Below are positions 1-8,087 of a stretch of DNA of 22,601 nt, piece after piece. The notes under the pieces are model-generated. The model was not told the DNA's origin. It ran no database searches and worked only from the letters and a program-made list of their open reading frames with translations. A program made the position numbers and the translations under genes. Position 1 is the first letter of the stretch; each line of letters begins with the position of its first letter. The stretch comes from a virus, in IMG/VR virus record IMGVR_UViG_3300021197_001813, positions 1 through 22,601 of that record, one strand, 5' to 3'.

Positions 1-499
1 CTTGGAAAGAAGACATAATCCACAAAGACATCTTTTCTTCGGCAAAAAACGATACTTGCATCGGCCTGGGGGTCGTCTCGCCTACAGGTCGCTGAAACGG
101 AGGTTCTTTTGCTCCCAGCACTGACCACGCTGGAGTGAGGTCAATTCTTATGCCTCCATCCAGCTCTGGCTTATCTCCAGTATTGTTGTGTCCAGTTACA
201 TCATCAATGACGCACCAAGCGCCTCTAGTTGCACCAGTACCTCCCTCTGCCGCGGTCTGGTTCGTCCCCCTTGTGTTCACATATTCAAGCCCAAAGTTGG
301 CAGCCTCAACGTTTGTATCTGGAATGTATTTGTCGCCACCAGAACCCCAAGACGTTCCGGTTATTATTCCTGACTTTAGGTTATGCTCGTTGATCCTGCC
401 CTGAGCCTCCATGGCTGCAGGCACAAACCCGTCATTGAGGCCCTCTTCTGTGATGACTTTATTGGGCCCTAATATGCTTTCTGGGAACTTCCAACTCAT
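1..499 (-). CDS. Probable virion structural protein, 3' end beyond the window
   Basis: The minus strand is open from an ATG at 499 to the window edge, giving 166 codons without a stop. The protein begins MSWKFPESILGPN and includes DKYIPDTNVEAANFGLEYVN and a Gly/Thr-rich stretch. The start overlaps the stop of the upstream tail gene as ATGA (496-499), the coupling used throughout this cluster. I do not recognise the family. Its place just after the tail nozzle gene suggests another tail or virion protein, for example a minor tail or internal protein. No signal peptide or membrane segment is seen. The real length is unknown because the gene is truncated. Confidence 0.75.
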   Translation of the reverse strand, partial: MSWKFPESILGPNKVITEEGLNDGFVPAAMEAQGRINEHNLKSGIITGTSWGSGGDKYIPDTNVEAANFGLEYVNTRGTNQTAAEGGTGATRGAWCVIDDVTGHNNTGDKPELDGGIRIDLTPAWSVLGAKEPPFQRPVGETTPRPMQVSFFAEEKMSLWIMSSFQ

Positions 500-2826
500 T
501 GCTGAACCCTCGCGCCGCCGGATGGGTGTGGTACGTAGTCGTACGACAGACCCACGAACTCAATCTTATCAGAAGACTCTAAGACGATTTTAAAAACCTC
601 ACATCCCGGTACAAATACCTTTGCCTTAGACCAGTAAGGTCTGGCTTTTCTGATGGTCTCTCCAGAGTCAAGCTTTGTAGTACCGTAAAACGGAGGCACG
701 TCCTTTTCGTAATACAGATTAACGGTCTCAGTGTGAACGATACTTTTTCTCCAGTCCCTGTACACCTTTACATTAAGACTTTGCGACGAGGTCTCCAACA
801 TCCATATGTAAACCGTAATTGGTGTCTTTGCATCGTACTGCGCTTCGTTTAACAGCCAGTTTGTTTCTATAGTGTAAGTCCTGGCGGGCAGTGCGTAGAC
901 TGTGCTGGCCACCTCTTTGTCCAAAAGGTAGGTCGAAAAAGGCGTTAAATTGGGCTCTGTGCCCACCGAGCCTGTCGCCAGCATGTAAGAGCGGTGATCT
1001 TGCGTAACGCAAACAGACGAGGCCTTTATGTCCGTTCTAGTGCGCCACCCGGTATTGGGCTGCCTTGAGTCAAAAACAAAACACTTGTCATTTACCTTAC
1101 TGCTGTACATCGGAACCCAGCATCTGTACTCACCAGATTCTAAATCCACCGCAGCAACTGATTGTTTTTGTCTTGAAGTGTTGAGGTATCTCAGCTCTTC
1201 TCGGATACTTTCAGAAAAATATGCAACTTTTCCGTTCTGGTACGCATAAAATGCACGCTTCCCTAGCCAGATTGTGGTCCCGTCCGGCATAGATGCGATT
1301 GAGCTCGGGGCAACACATCCGTATTGCCTACTGAGGGTCGTGACGGCAAATCCCGTTTCTTGGCTTGTGTCTTGTATTAAAAATGTAGAGCCCTCGGTAA
1401 ACACCAGCAGGCCCTCTTGCACCGTTGCCATTCCTGTAATCATGCCTCCAGACGGATCTGGGTAGAACAGGTTGTCCTCGAGGAGCGTTCCCCATCGACC
1501 CTTCATGGAATATCTTACTAAGCCGGGGTCACTGGGGTCGTTTGCAAAAAACATTCTTCCAAATGCCTGCTTGCATAGACGAAATCGCTGCATTGGAACA
1601 ACCTTTGGAGACTCTGCAATAAGCCAAGCGTCTGGGCCATTATCAATGTAAATTTCACTCTGGTTGTCCGGCAAAGTGGAAAAAGTAAACACCCCGCCGT
1701 CTGCATTTGAGGGCAAAAGAAAAAGCGTATTGAAGGACTCTTGATTCAACGAGTCCCTTGTGCGCAAAAGATTTCGACCAATAGTCTTCGCCTCCGAACT
1801 GCGCTCTTGGCAAACAGAAACGTTTTGCCACATTATTTGCTTCAACAGGTTTTCGGGCGGCTGACTTAACTGTTCTTTGTCATAGGCCGCCTGACCAACC
1901 AACGTGCCAACAGGTATGTTTTCAGGCCCTGCTGCTGACTGCTGATGCCACGTAACTGTGTTGCTCGTCGGTGAAACGGCTGAAAGATTGCCGTACTTGT
2001 CAACCCATTGCACAGCGCCAGTATATGATGCTGACCTTAATATGCCCGGAGATATGCCGTTCCTAAGAGCGATTGTAGAAAAAGACGTTTTTTCTTTACT
2101 GGCTCCGCGCTCCCCCTCAACCGTTCCATCTGAAAATGTGGTGCCAATGCGACCCCTGCCAAACGCTGTATGCATCTGCGTCTTTCTAGAAAGAGAATTA
2201 GGAGTCCATTGACTAAAAATATTTGCGTCGTGAGAAAACCCTTCAGAGTTTGGGGTTGTTGATGTTTGCGTTGAATCAGCGTCATCTTCAAAGGTGAACC
2301 TCACACCCCCCTCGGGCCCCAGAAGTGAAGGGGCTCCTGGAACCTTGTCATATCCAAGAGGAGCAAAGTGACCGTCTTCGTCGTAGAACCGCGGTCGCGC
2401 ATCATGTTGGCTGATAACTACAATTCCATTAGAGCACTGCTCAAACTGTGTAGGGAATTCTGGGAATGAAGATTTTTCTTCGTTAGGCTCATATGCATAG
2501 GCCTCATTCCATGAGCGAGACCACCCATTAAATTCAAGCAATACTCTTGTAGTTCCATTGTGCGCCGTGGCCAAAAGAGCTTCTTTCTGACCGTCTCGAA
2601 GAGTACCGTGAAAGATTCCGTTCATATCCGCAAAAGAAGGTTGAGCAGTTCCGCCATACGCAGGAATGTACGGAGCAGGCCCGCTTACGCTTCTAAGCGT
2701 ATTTCTGCGCGTCTCCGACATATTGTTGATCTCATTTGCCAACTCGTCTGGAGAAAATATCTTAGAAGTAACTGCTCGGATGTTGAGAAGGCCCGAGCGT
2801 TTAGTCGGACGCTCATCTGACATCAT
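496..2826 (-). CDS. T7 gp12-like tail nozzle protein (tail tubular protein B)
   Basis: The product has 776 residues, close to the roughly 790 of T7 gp12. It has no membrane segment and is rich in Trp, Tyr and short beta-like repeats. Examples are ALLATAHNGTTRVLLEFNGW near residues 84-103, a NGIVVISQHDARPRFY segment near 133, and a middle part running FANDPSDPGLVRYS to TEGSTFLIQDTS. These 'look up the value, print the state' segments are typical of beta-propeller nozzle proteins. In T7-like particles this protein forms the distal tail tube below the adaptor, and the adaptor gene lies just upstream here. Its start overlaps the stop of the preceding small gene. Two adjacent ATGs (2826 and 2823) are possible. 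The call rests on fold-type features and gene order, not on a diagnostic motif. Confidence 0.6.
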   Translation of the reverse strand: MMSDERPTKRSGLLNIRAVTSKIFSPDELANEINNMSETRRNTLRSVSGPAPYIPAYGGTAQPSFADMNGIFHGTLRDGQKEALLATAHNGTTRVLLEFNGWSRSWNEAYAYEPNEEKSSFPEFPTQFEQCSNGIVVISQHDARPRFYDEDGHFAPLGYDKVPGAPSLLGPEGGVRFTFEDDADSTQTSTTPNSEGFSHDANIFSQWTPNSLSRKTQMHTAFGRGRIGTTFSDGTVEGERGASKEKTSFSTIALRNGISPGILRSASYTGAVQWVDKYGNLSAVSPTSNTVTWHQQSAAGPENIPVGTLVGQAAYDKEQLSQPPENLLKQIMWQNVSVCQERSSEAKTIGRNLLRTRDSLNQESFNTLFLLPSNADGGVFTFSTLPDNQSEIYIDNGPDAWLIAESPKVVPMQRFRLCKQAFGRMFFANDPSDPGLVRYSMKGRWGTLLEDNLFYPDPSGGMITGMATVQEGLLVFTEGSTFLIQDTSQETGFAVTTLSRQYGCVAPSSIASMPDGTTIWLGKRAFYAYQNGKVAYFSESIREELRYLNTSRQKQSVAAVDLESGEYRCWVPMYSSKVNDKCFVFDSRQPNTGWRTRTDIKASSVCVTQDHRSYMLATGSVGTEPNLTPFSTYLLDKEVASTVYALPARTYTIETNWLLNEAQYDAKTPITVYIWMLETSSQSLNVKVYRDWRKSIVHTETVNLYYEKDVPPFYGTTKLDSGETIRKARPYWSKAKVFVPGCEVFKIVLESSDKIEFVGLSYDYVPHPSGGARVQQ

Positions 2827-3158
2827 TCACCGTCTTTAGCTTGAGTAGCCTTTTTGCTCACCGGCGTTTTTTTCTTTACAGTTGTCTTTTTGGATGCGGA
2901 CTTTTGAAGCTCCTCAACTGCACTTTCCAGCTCTTTAATTTTACTGAGCAAGGCAGCCGTGTCTCCTGACACAAGCTCTGACTGCTTTACTAGCTCATGC
3001 TCCTCTGTGACAAGCTGTCGAGCCAAGCCAAACCTTTGGATCCAAGCAGATGTTGTTCCATGCCTATTTACTGTTGCCCAGCACATGTACTCTTCGATAC
3101 TGCCATCTTCCGGGACATATCGAAGCACGTTTCCGGCCTTTAATTTAGATTCACTCAT
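2823..3158 (-). CDS. Small virion-cluster protein with coiled coil and lysine-rich tail
   Basis: The product has 111 residues starting MSESKLKAGNVLRYVPEDGS. A longer in-frame start at 3191 exists, but it lies inside the adaptor gene with no ribosome site. The ATG at 3158 has GGAGAAG nearby and sits 8 bases past the adaptor stop, so I chose it. The N-terminal half (EYMCWATVNRHGTTSAWIQR) looks like a compact beta domain. The middle (LLSKIKELESAVEELQKS) is a short coiled coil. The end is a Lys/Thr tail (KKTTVKKKTPVSKK) that could bind DNA or be disordered. It sits between adaptor and nozzle genes, so a structural or assembly role is plausible. No family is recognised. Confidence 0.75.
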   Translation of the reverse strand: MSESKLKAGNVLRYVPEDGSIEEYMCWATVNRHGTTSAWIQRFGLARQLVTEEHELVKQSELVSGDTAALLSKIKELESAVEELQKSASKKTTVKKKTPVSKKATQAKDGE

Positions 3159-3166
3159 TACTTCTC

Positions 3167-5098
3167 CTACTGATTTGGCGTATTCCACCACTGACGATAC
3201 CTTAGACTTGTCCTGTATCCAGGGGTGGCTCTAGACAAGCGTTTGAGCATAGGGACCGCCGATGATGCAAGGTCTCCATACCGTTTAGAAAGTGTTACGA
3301 GGTTTCTCTCATACCGCCCCTTTGCGAGGCGCATCATATTAATATTACCTTCAGTTTCATACAGCAACTGAAGCGCCCGGTCAACCAGCAAGTCGCACGC
3401 CTCTGCGTGTATCAACGGGACATCTTGATTATCCTTGAGCTCTTTTGGCCTTCGTATGCATCTGATCTCAACTTCGTATCTGTCATTAGGAGTAGGGTAC
3501 ATACCGATAGTCTGATACCCGTGCGTATCACGAAGCCTGCGGTGATAGTCGGGAAGGATGGTGCCATCATCAATGAAATATCCTTGGTTGTCCCAATCTA
3601 CATTTACTTCTGCTAACAGAAAAAACGCATTAGGAAGATCTAGTTTTTTTAAGCCTTCTACCCACTGCCCAGGCTCTACTACTCCGCTCGATGGAGTGCC
3701 TGTGTTTAGCAGGGTATAGTTTGTAAAGTCAGCAGTAATCCTTCTTCTATACACCCTTACATGCCAACCACTTAGTCTTGAGTTTACCCTGACAAAGCCC
3801 TCATTATACTGAGGCGGAATATCTCCTACAAACGCCCCATTGTGACCAGAGGATAATGGTCCAGAGCCCATCATCATAAATCCCTGCATGTACTGGATGT
3901 TTGGAAGAGTCAAGACAACCGCAGCGCCGCCTGCAGAAATAATCCCTTGGCCTGTATCAGAGGCGTTAACTGTCACTACTTTTGTAGACGCAGGAGACGG
4001 GGCGCTTTCGTACAAGGGCTCTCTAAAACGATTACGCCCTGCCTGAGACCTGTTAGCCGCGCCCTTTCTTCCGTCACCGTCGGTCCACTCTGCTGCAGTA
4101 GGAGCAGATCCATACTCTGGATTAGCCCAGTCGTAAGGGTTGTCGTTCCACAATGAAAGCCCTTGATTTCTAAACCAAATGTCCCTCTTTCCCCAAGTGT
4201 ATGTGATCACGTACTCAAATTGACCAGCAGGCTCAGGACCCTTCCATCTTGGGTACTTAGTAATGCTCTGTGGATTATCATACTGCCCGAAGTCTACCGT
4301 ATTCGAAAGCGCTGCATCAGGGGCAACTGATGGCCCCTGTATCTGCTTATGCTGCCTTCGGTAAATAACTCTTGGAATCCCCTTCGCTACATCCGTATGC
4401 TTGTCTAAGATGTTTTGACGCTCTGCATCCTCTTGGCTGACGACCGACATGGGCCAAGAGTTATTTGTCTTCCAAAGCCTCGTGCTATGCACTTCAATAA
4501 TGTCGTCAGGAAGAGCATACTCTTGCGTGTAAATCCTGTATCTAAATGGCCCACTGCCATATTTAGAAGTATCCCACGGAGTCCATAAGCTTAATATTTT
4601 ACCAGTAGCCGGTGTCGTTCTATTCCACTGCAAGGGACGAGACACCTGAGTCTGCGGATATGAAGCGTTCCAAACTGTTCTAATAATATTTCTATGCCAC
4701 ACATTGTTTGAGTCTTGAATCTCAATAACTCGCCCGTCCCAAGACCTGTCTGTTGGCCAGTCAGTTAAGGTCCCTCCAGCACCAACAGGGTCCTGCTTTA
4801 TAACCCAAGGATTGGGCTGCAACACTTCACCAGTAGCACCCTTGGGAAACATAGGGTTCCCGTCCACATCCCAAGTTAGGTCCGTAGCAAAAGATACTGT
4901 ATTAGACGCATCAGGAATGACATCAGGCTGAGTTGCGACCCTAAGTATTTCTTCAAAGAAAAGAAACGGTGCTTCAAGGGCTATAAGATTGTAAGCCCTA
5001 TTGATGAACTTGTTCATACGCTCGTCAGCACCAGTGCTATTTTTTGGGCCGTAGTCGGCCTGAGCGTACATTGCCTCTCTAATGTCCTTCAAGTTCAT
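3167..5098 (-). CDS. Head-to-tail adaptor (T7 gp11-like) with a large insertion
   Basis: The product has 643 residues. The first 55 or so (DERMNKFINRAYNLIALEAP) and the last 100 or so (HAEACDLLVDRALQLLYETE, then RLAKGRYERNLVTLSKRYG) are helical and resemble the adaptor or tail tubular A proteins that sit under the portal. Those proteins are usually only 160-200 residues. Here about 450 residues rich in Trp, Pro and Gly (roughly 60-530) separate the two helical parts. These could form an outward domain, for example a fibre or appendage attachment site. Start at 5098 has GAGGTG six bases upstream. A strong terminator (5111-5145) lies just before it, so the gene is probably reached by readthrough. 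An alternative is a fused minor tail protein. Confidence 0.55.
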   Translation of the reverse strand: MNLKDIREAMYAQADYGPKNSTGADERMNKFINRAYNLIALEAPFLFFEEILRVATQPDVIPDASNTVSFATDLTWDVDGNPMFPKGATGEVLQPNPWVIKQDPVGAGGTLTDWPTDRSWDGRVIEIQDSNNVWHRNIIRTVWNASYPQTQVSRPLQWNRTTPATGKILSLWTPWDTSKYGSGPFRYRIYTQEYALPDDIIEVHSTRLWKTNNSWPMSVVSQEDAERQNILDKHTDVAKGIPRVIYRRQHKQIQGPSVAPDAALSNTVDFGQYDNPQSITKYPRWKGPEPAGQFEYVITYTWGKRDIWFRNQGLSLWNDNPYDWANPEYGSAPTAAEWTDGDGRKGAANRSQAGRNRFREPLYESAPSPASTKVVTVNASDTGQGIISAGGAAVVLTLPNIQYMQGFMMMGSGPLSSGHNGAFVGDIPPQYNEGFVRVNSRLSGWHVRVYRRRITADFTNYTLLNTGTPSSGVVEPGQWVEGLKKLDLPNAFFLLAEVNVDWDNQGYFIDDGTILPDYHRRLRDTHGYQTIGMYPTPNDRYEVEIRCIRRPKELKDNQDVPLIHAEACDLLVDRALQLLYETEGNINMMRLAKGRYERNLVTLSKRYGDLASSAVPMLKRLSRATPGYRTSLRYRQWWNTPNQ

Positions 5099-5110
5099 AT
5101 ATCACCTCAT

Positions 5111-5145
5111 AAAAAAGGGGCGGAGGCCAAAAACCTACCGCCCCT
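5111..5145 (-). terminator. Rho-independent terminator after the capsid genes
   Basis: Read on the minus strand, AGGGGCGG (5145-5138) pairs with CCGCCCCT (5123-5116), extended by AGG/CCT across a one-base bulge. A run of six T follows (5116-5111). The 80-base gap between the decoration gene and the adaptor gene holds little else. The T-run ends only about three bases before the GAGGTG ribosome site of the adaptor gene, so termination would cut the transcript just ahead of that gene. Confidence 0.85.
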
Positions 5146-5178
5146 ACACTACCACCAAGTAGTCGTAACTTCTACAGA

Positions 5179-5703
5179 TTAGCCAGCGAAATTAACGTAT
5201 ACGTTTCCGGAACCAGCGGCTCCGATCGCGTCACCGAGGACAACGCCCACTTCTGTGTTTGCTGCAGAAGCAGCAGCGTCATCTAGCTGACCACCAGCAG
5301 TATGCACAACAAGTGCGTCGTTAGCCGCAGATGCGCTATTGACTACCGCAACACCAACGCCACGGGTAAGAACAAACCCGTAATGAAGTGCAGGAATCCC
5401 TCCAGAAGGATTCGCTGCTGTTGGGACTTGTTGAGCAACACCGACGTATCGGTCCATTGCCATTGCTGCCGTAGCAAGGTCAGCAAAGTCGTAACCGGCC
5501 AGACCTGAGGTGGCTGATGCAGCGGCTGCAGGAACCTTTGCACAGGTGATTCCGTAGGGAATAGGATTTGCCGCACGCACATATGTGTACACAGCGTTTC
5601 CATTATTAGCAGTTGGAACTGTAATTTGGAATCCCAATGGAGCCTGTTGACTTGTTGTCGTTTGAGTAACGCTGACACCAGCGGCTGTTGTAAATCCAGA
5701 CAT
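5179..5703 (-). CDS. Probable capsid decoration or head-stabilising protein
   Basis: The product has 174 residues and is rich in Ala, Gly and Val. It has almost no charge in its first third (MSGFTTAAGVSVTQTTTSQQ) and ends with GVVLGDAIGAAGSGNVYVNF. No membrane segment is seen. It lies immediately downstream of the major capsid gene with its own AGGAGG ribosome site, one of the best in the window, which suggests abundant synthesis. Small Ala/Gly/Val-rich beta proteins in this position are commonly head-stabilising or decoration proteins. I infer the role from position and composition rather than from a motif. It is the last gene before the capsid-unit terminator. Confidence 0.55.
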   Translation of the reverse strand: MSGFTTAAGVSVTQTTTSQQAPLGFQITVPTANNGNAVYTYVRAANPIPYGITCAKVPAAAASATSGLAGYDFADLATAAMAMDRYVGVAQQVPTAANPSGGIPALHYGFVLTRGVGVAVVNSASAANDALVVHTAGGQLDDAAASAANTEVGVVLGDAIGAAGSGNVYVNFAG

Positions 5704-5712
5704 GTTAGCCTC

Positions 5713-6864
5713 CTAAGCTACTGCGCCACCGGTGACAGCACCGTTTGCACGAAGTTGGTTAGTGTGGATGCCCATATTTAACACGATCTCGTAACGGAAG
5801 AGGTCCTGCTCTGGAATACGGAATGGTCCGCGTACAGAGAAGTCACCCTTAGTTTCGCGATTTGCATCATGGCCAAGCGTGTATGCGTACCATGTTGCGG
5901 TGTTAAGGAAGTAAATGACACCATCGTTAGCAGGCCCTGGGGCTCCGCCCTGGTTGAACGCTGCGCTTGTAATATCAATGCTGTCTTCAAGGTAGAAGTC
6001 TGCATCGAGGAACTTAACGCCCTGTTGGATCTTGCGTGGAGCACGATCGCCTTCTTTGGTCGAATCAGTGATGATGCGTACCTGTGAATCAAGGCTGTCA
6101 AGGTAGTTAAGGTAAGACGCTTCATCTCCGAGGAGAAGGTCAACTGGACCCATGGTCTTCATCTGACGAGAAGCTGCGTAATAAACTTCGCGCATGAATT
6201 TACGACCATTAGAAGCAGCAAAACCAGCACCCGGAATATCTGCGAATTGATTGTACCACCCATCAGTTGTTCCAGAGGTAAGGCCGAAACGAAGGTCAGA
6301 CAAACCAACAGCAGCACCACCGGCTTCCTGTGAGCCACCACCAGAGCGTGGAGCAAACTTAATTGCGCCAGATCGAGCAGCACCGTTCGGGCTGTAAGTC
6401 GTTGCTCCGTTAAGAGTAGCGAAGCCACCCACTCCAAGGCCTGTTCCCTGTGAGAACTGCTCTGCAATTCGCTCGTGGAAATCAGCAAGAGCTAACTCTG
6501 GGTAATGTTGAATAATACGCGCAAGGTCCATCTCACCGTTGGCCTCTGCAAGGTCCTTACCGGGAACGTCAAACGCATAAATCAAACGAGGTGCGTATGT
6601 ATCACCGCGTGTTGCGTTTTGATTACGGCCACCCGCGATGACTTCAGAACCTGTTACTACTTGAGTAACGGTACCTGGTCCGCCGGTTACAACCGCAAAT
6701 TCACGGAATGGGCCCTTGAGGACGCTGCGGTCCATGTTCCCTTTATTAATGACACGGTCCAATACCGGGTGCCATGTTGCAAAAAGTTCAGAGTATGAAG
6801 GCATAAGCTCTTGTAGAGCGGTAGCCAACACATCTGGACTGATTCCAGTTCCTACTGTAGGCAT
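5713..6864 (-). CDS. Major capsid protein (HK97 fold)
   Basis: The product has 383 residues, the usual size for an HK97-type coat protein without a propeptide. It follows the scaffold gene directly, with only two bases between the scaffold stop and this ATG. Its AGGAGA ribosome site lies in the last scaffold codons. Segments in keeping with a coat protein include an extended N-terminal arm (to about residue 60), a Gly-rich loop with FATLNGATTYSPNGAARSG, and a conserved-looking C-terminal segment RGPFRIPEQDLFRYEIVLNM. It is rich in Ala and Gly with few Cys residues. The call is supported by size, composition and the scaffold–coat–decoration order. The fold itself cannot be proved by eye. Confidence 0.8.
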   Translation of the reverse strand: MPTVGTGISPDVLATALQELMPSYSELFATWHPVLDRVINKGNMDRSVLKGPFREFAVVTGGPGTVTQVVTGSEVIAGGRNQNATRGDTYAPRLIYAFDVPGKDLAEANGEMDLARIIQHYPELALADFHERIAEQFSQGTGLGVGGFATLNGATTYSPNGAARSGAIKFAPRSGGGSQEAGGAAVGLSDLRFGLTSGTTDGWYNQFADIPGAGFAASNGRKFMREVYYAASRQMKTMGPVDLLLGDEASYLNYLDSLDSQVRIITDSTKEGDRAPRKIQQGVKFLDADFYLEDSIDITSAAFNQGGAPGPANDGVIYFLNTATWYAYTLGHDANRETKGDFSVRGPFRIPEQDLFRYEIVLNMGIHTNQLRANGAVTGGAVA

Positions 6865-6866
6865 TT

Positions 6867-7718
6867 CTATCTCCTAGCGTTTTTGAGTGCTCTACGAGCC
6901 ACAATCATTCTTTTGTCATCTAACGTTGACGTTTCATTAATGTCCATCATCTGCTGTTCAGGTGATGAACGTGTGGTGGCTCCAGAGGTGATCTTCGCCG
7001 CAGGACGAGGATTCGCTTTCGGCGCTTGCCTAACAGCGTTCTCTGCCAACCGTATTGCGTATTTATCGGGAACGCCATCCCGTTTTGACTCGATAGCAAT
7101 TCGCATTTGCTCCTCGCTCAAGCCAAGAATCTTCACAGCAGAATCGGGCTCCCAGTCATTCTGAATAAGAAGCCCTAAAGCTTCTCTCATCTCTGAGTTT
7201 TCAAAAATGTCTTTGTGCTCTCGCTCAAAGTTGTCGGCCCAATCGGAGGCCTCCTGCATTTCGTACTGCTCAATCTGCTGCTTATACTGTTCAAACTCTT
7301 GAGAGGTCTGCTGCTGTGCAGACAAGGCATCCTCAAGCTTTTGTTGAAATTCAGATACTCTTGGGTCTTCTTCGCCGACCATTAAAGCGTCATTTAGACG
7401 ACGCATTTGATCAAGCTCCGACTCAATAGAAGAATACTTATTATTGTAAATAGACTCCATTCGCCCATGAATATTATGATACATGTCCGGCAAATCATCG
7501 ATGCCGCCATCCCAAGCTTCAAAGTCAAACTCAGGAAGTACCGGCTCTTCAATGGCTGCTTCTTCAAGGCCGCCAGATGCCACTTCAGTCTCTGTCCCCA
7601 CAGAAGAGGGAACCGCCCCAGAGTCCGGGGTAGCGTCAGAATCAATAGCAGGAGAAGAAGATTCAACAACCGGTTCGGCTGCGGCCCCCTCTAAAGCTTG
7701 GGTGGTTTCTTCGCTCAT
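6867..7718 (-). CDS. Capsid scaffolding protein
   Basis: The product has 283 residues and is strongly acidic in its first third. A long Gln/Glu-rich coiled coil (about residues 95-165, including EFEQYKQQIEQYEMQEASDW) follows. It ends in a short basic helix, DDKRMIVARRALKNARR. This plan, acidic coiled coil plus a basic C-terminal coat-binding helix, is typical of phage scaffolds such as that of P22. The gene sits directly before the capsid gene, as expected. The ribosome site is GAAGGG. The stop of the upstream 107-residue gene abuts its ATG. That neighbour shares the C-terminal helix. Confidence 0.8.
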   Translation of the reverse strand: MSEETTQALEGAAAEPVVESSSPAIDSDATPDSGAVPSSVGTETEVASGGLEEAAIEEPVLPEFDFEAWDGGIDDLPDMYHNIHGRMESIYNNKYSSIESELDQMRRLNDALMVGEEDPRVSEFQQKLEDALSAQQQTSQEFEQYKQQIEQYEMQEASDWADNFEREHKDIFENSEMREALGLLIQNDWEPDSAVKILGLSEEQMRIAIESKRDGVPDKYAIRLAENAVRQAPKANPRPAAKITSGATTRSSPEQQMMDINETSTLDDKRMIVARRALKNARR

Positions 7719-8042
7719 TTATTTTCCCTTCTTATTGTTAAGGGCCTTACGAGCAGCAGATAGTCGGATAACACTTACCTTCGGCATCATGCGATTCATT
7801 CCGAGCTCTTCTTCGATGTCTTCGAATTTAGATGACTTCATGTCTTCGGAGCCTTCTTTTTTAACAAGCTCCCATCCATACTCATCCATTTTCTTTTCAG
7901 CCTCTTCGATGGAGGATGCCTCTTTCATCAAGCACTCGATCATATCATCTCGAGAATATTCTTTTTCTTCGTCCTTGTCAGACTTATCGGAAACTTCTTC
8001 GGACATTTCCTCAGACTCCTCCATTTCTTCATTATACGCCAT
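7719..8042 (-). CDS. Small acidic protein with a scaffold-like C-terminal helix
   Basis: The product has 107 residues. The first 35 are extremely acidic (NEEMEESEEMSEEVSDKSDK). A middle segment, YSRDDMIECLMKEASSIEEA, looks helical. The end is a basic helix, RLSAARKALNNKKGK. That end resembles the scaffold C-terminus (RMIVARRALKNARR), sharing the pattern ARxALxN plus flanking basic residues. The gene abuts the scaffold gene and is the first gene after a likely promoter at 8059-8087. I infer a scaffold accessory, or a decoy that binds the same coat site. No named family is recognised. Start ATG at 8042 has GGAG six bases upstream. Confidence 0.75.
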   Translation of the reverse strand: MAYNEEMEESEEMSEEVSDKSDKDEEKEYSRDDMIECLMKEASSIEEAEKKMDEYGWELVKKEGSEDMKSSKFEDIEEELGMNRMMPKVSVIRLSAARKALNNKKGK

Positions 8043-8058
8043 AATATGCTCCAGTCTT

Positions 8059-8087
8059 CAAATACATTAATTTACAAATCCAGTCAA
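8059..8087 (-). promoter_or_regulatory. Candidate internal sigma70 promoter for the capsid genes
   Basis: On the minus strand TTGACT (8087-8082) is followed after exactly 17 bases by TATTTG (8064-8059). The -35 box overlaps the stop of the zinc-ribbon gene. The expected start of transcription, near 8052, leaves a short leader before the 8042 ATG. It occupies the only gap, 41 bases, in the upstream half of the late cluster. The -35 is good and the -10 is weak (three of six). Confidence 0.5.

Noticed and set aside
7483-8070. 195-codon plus-strand serine-rich frame
   Set aside because: It is the complement of the acidic scaffold and its neighbour (GAA/GAG read backwards as Ser/Phe); no ribosome site.
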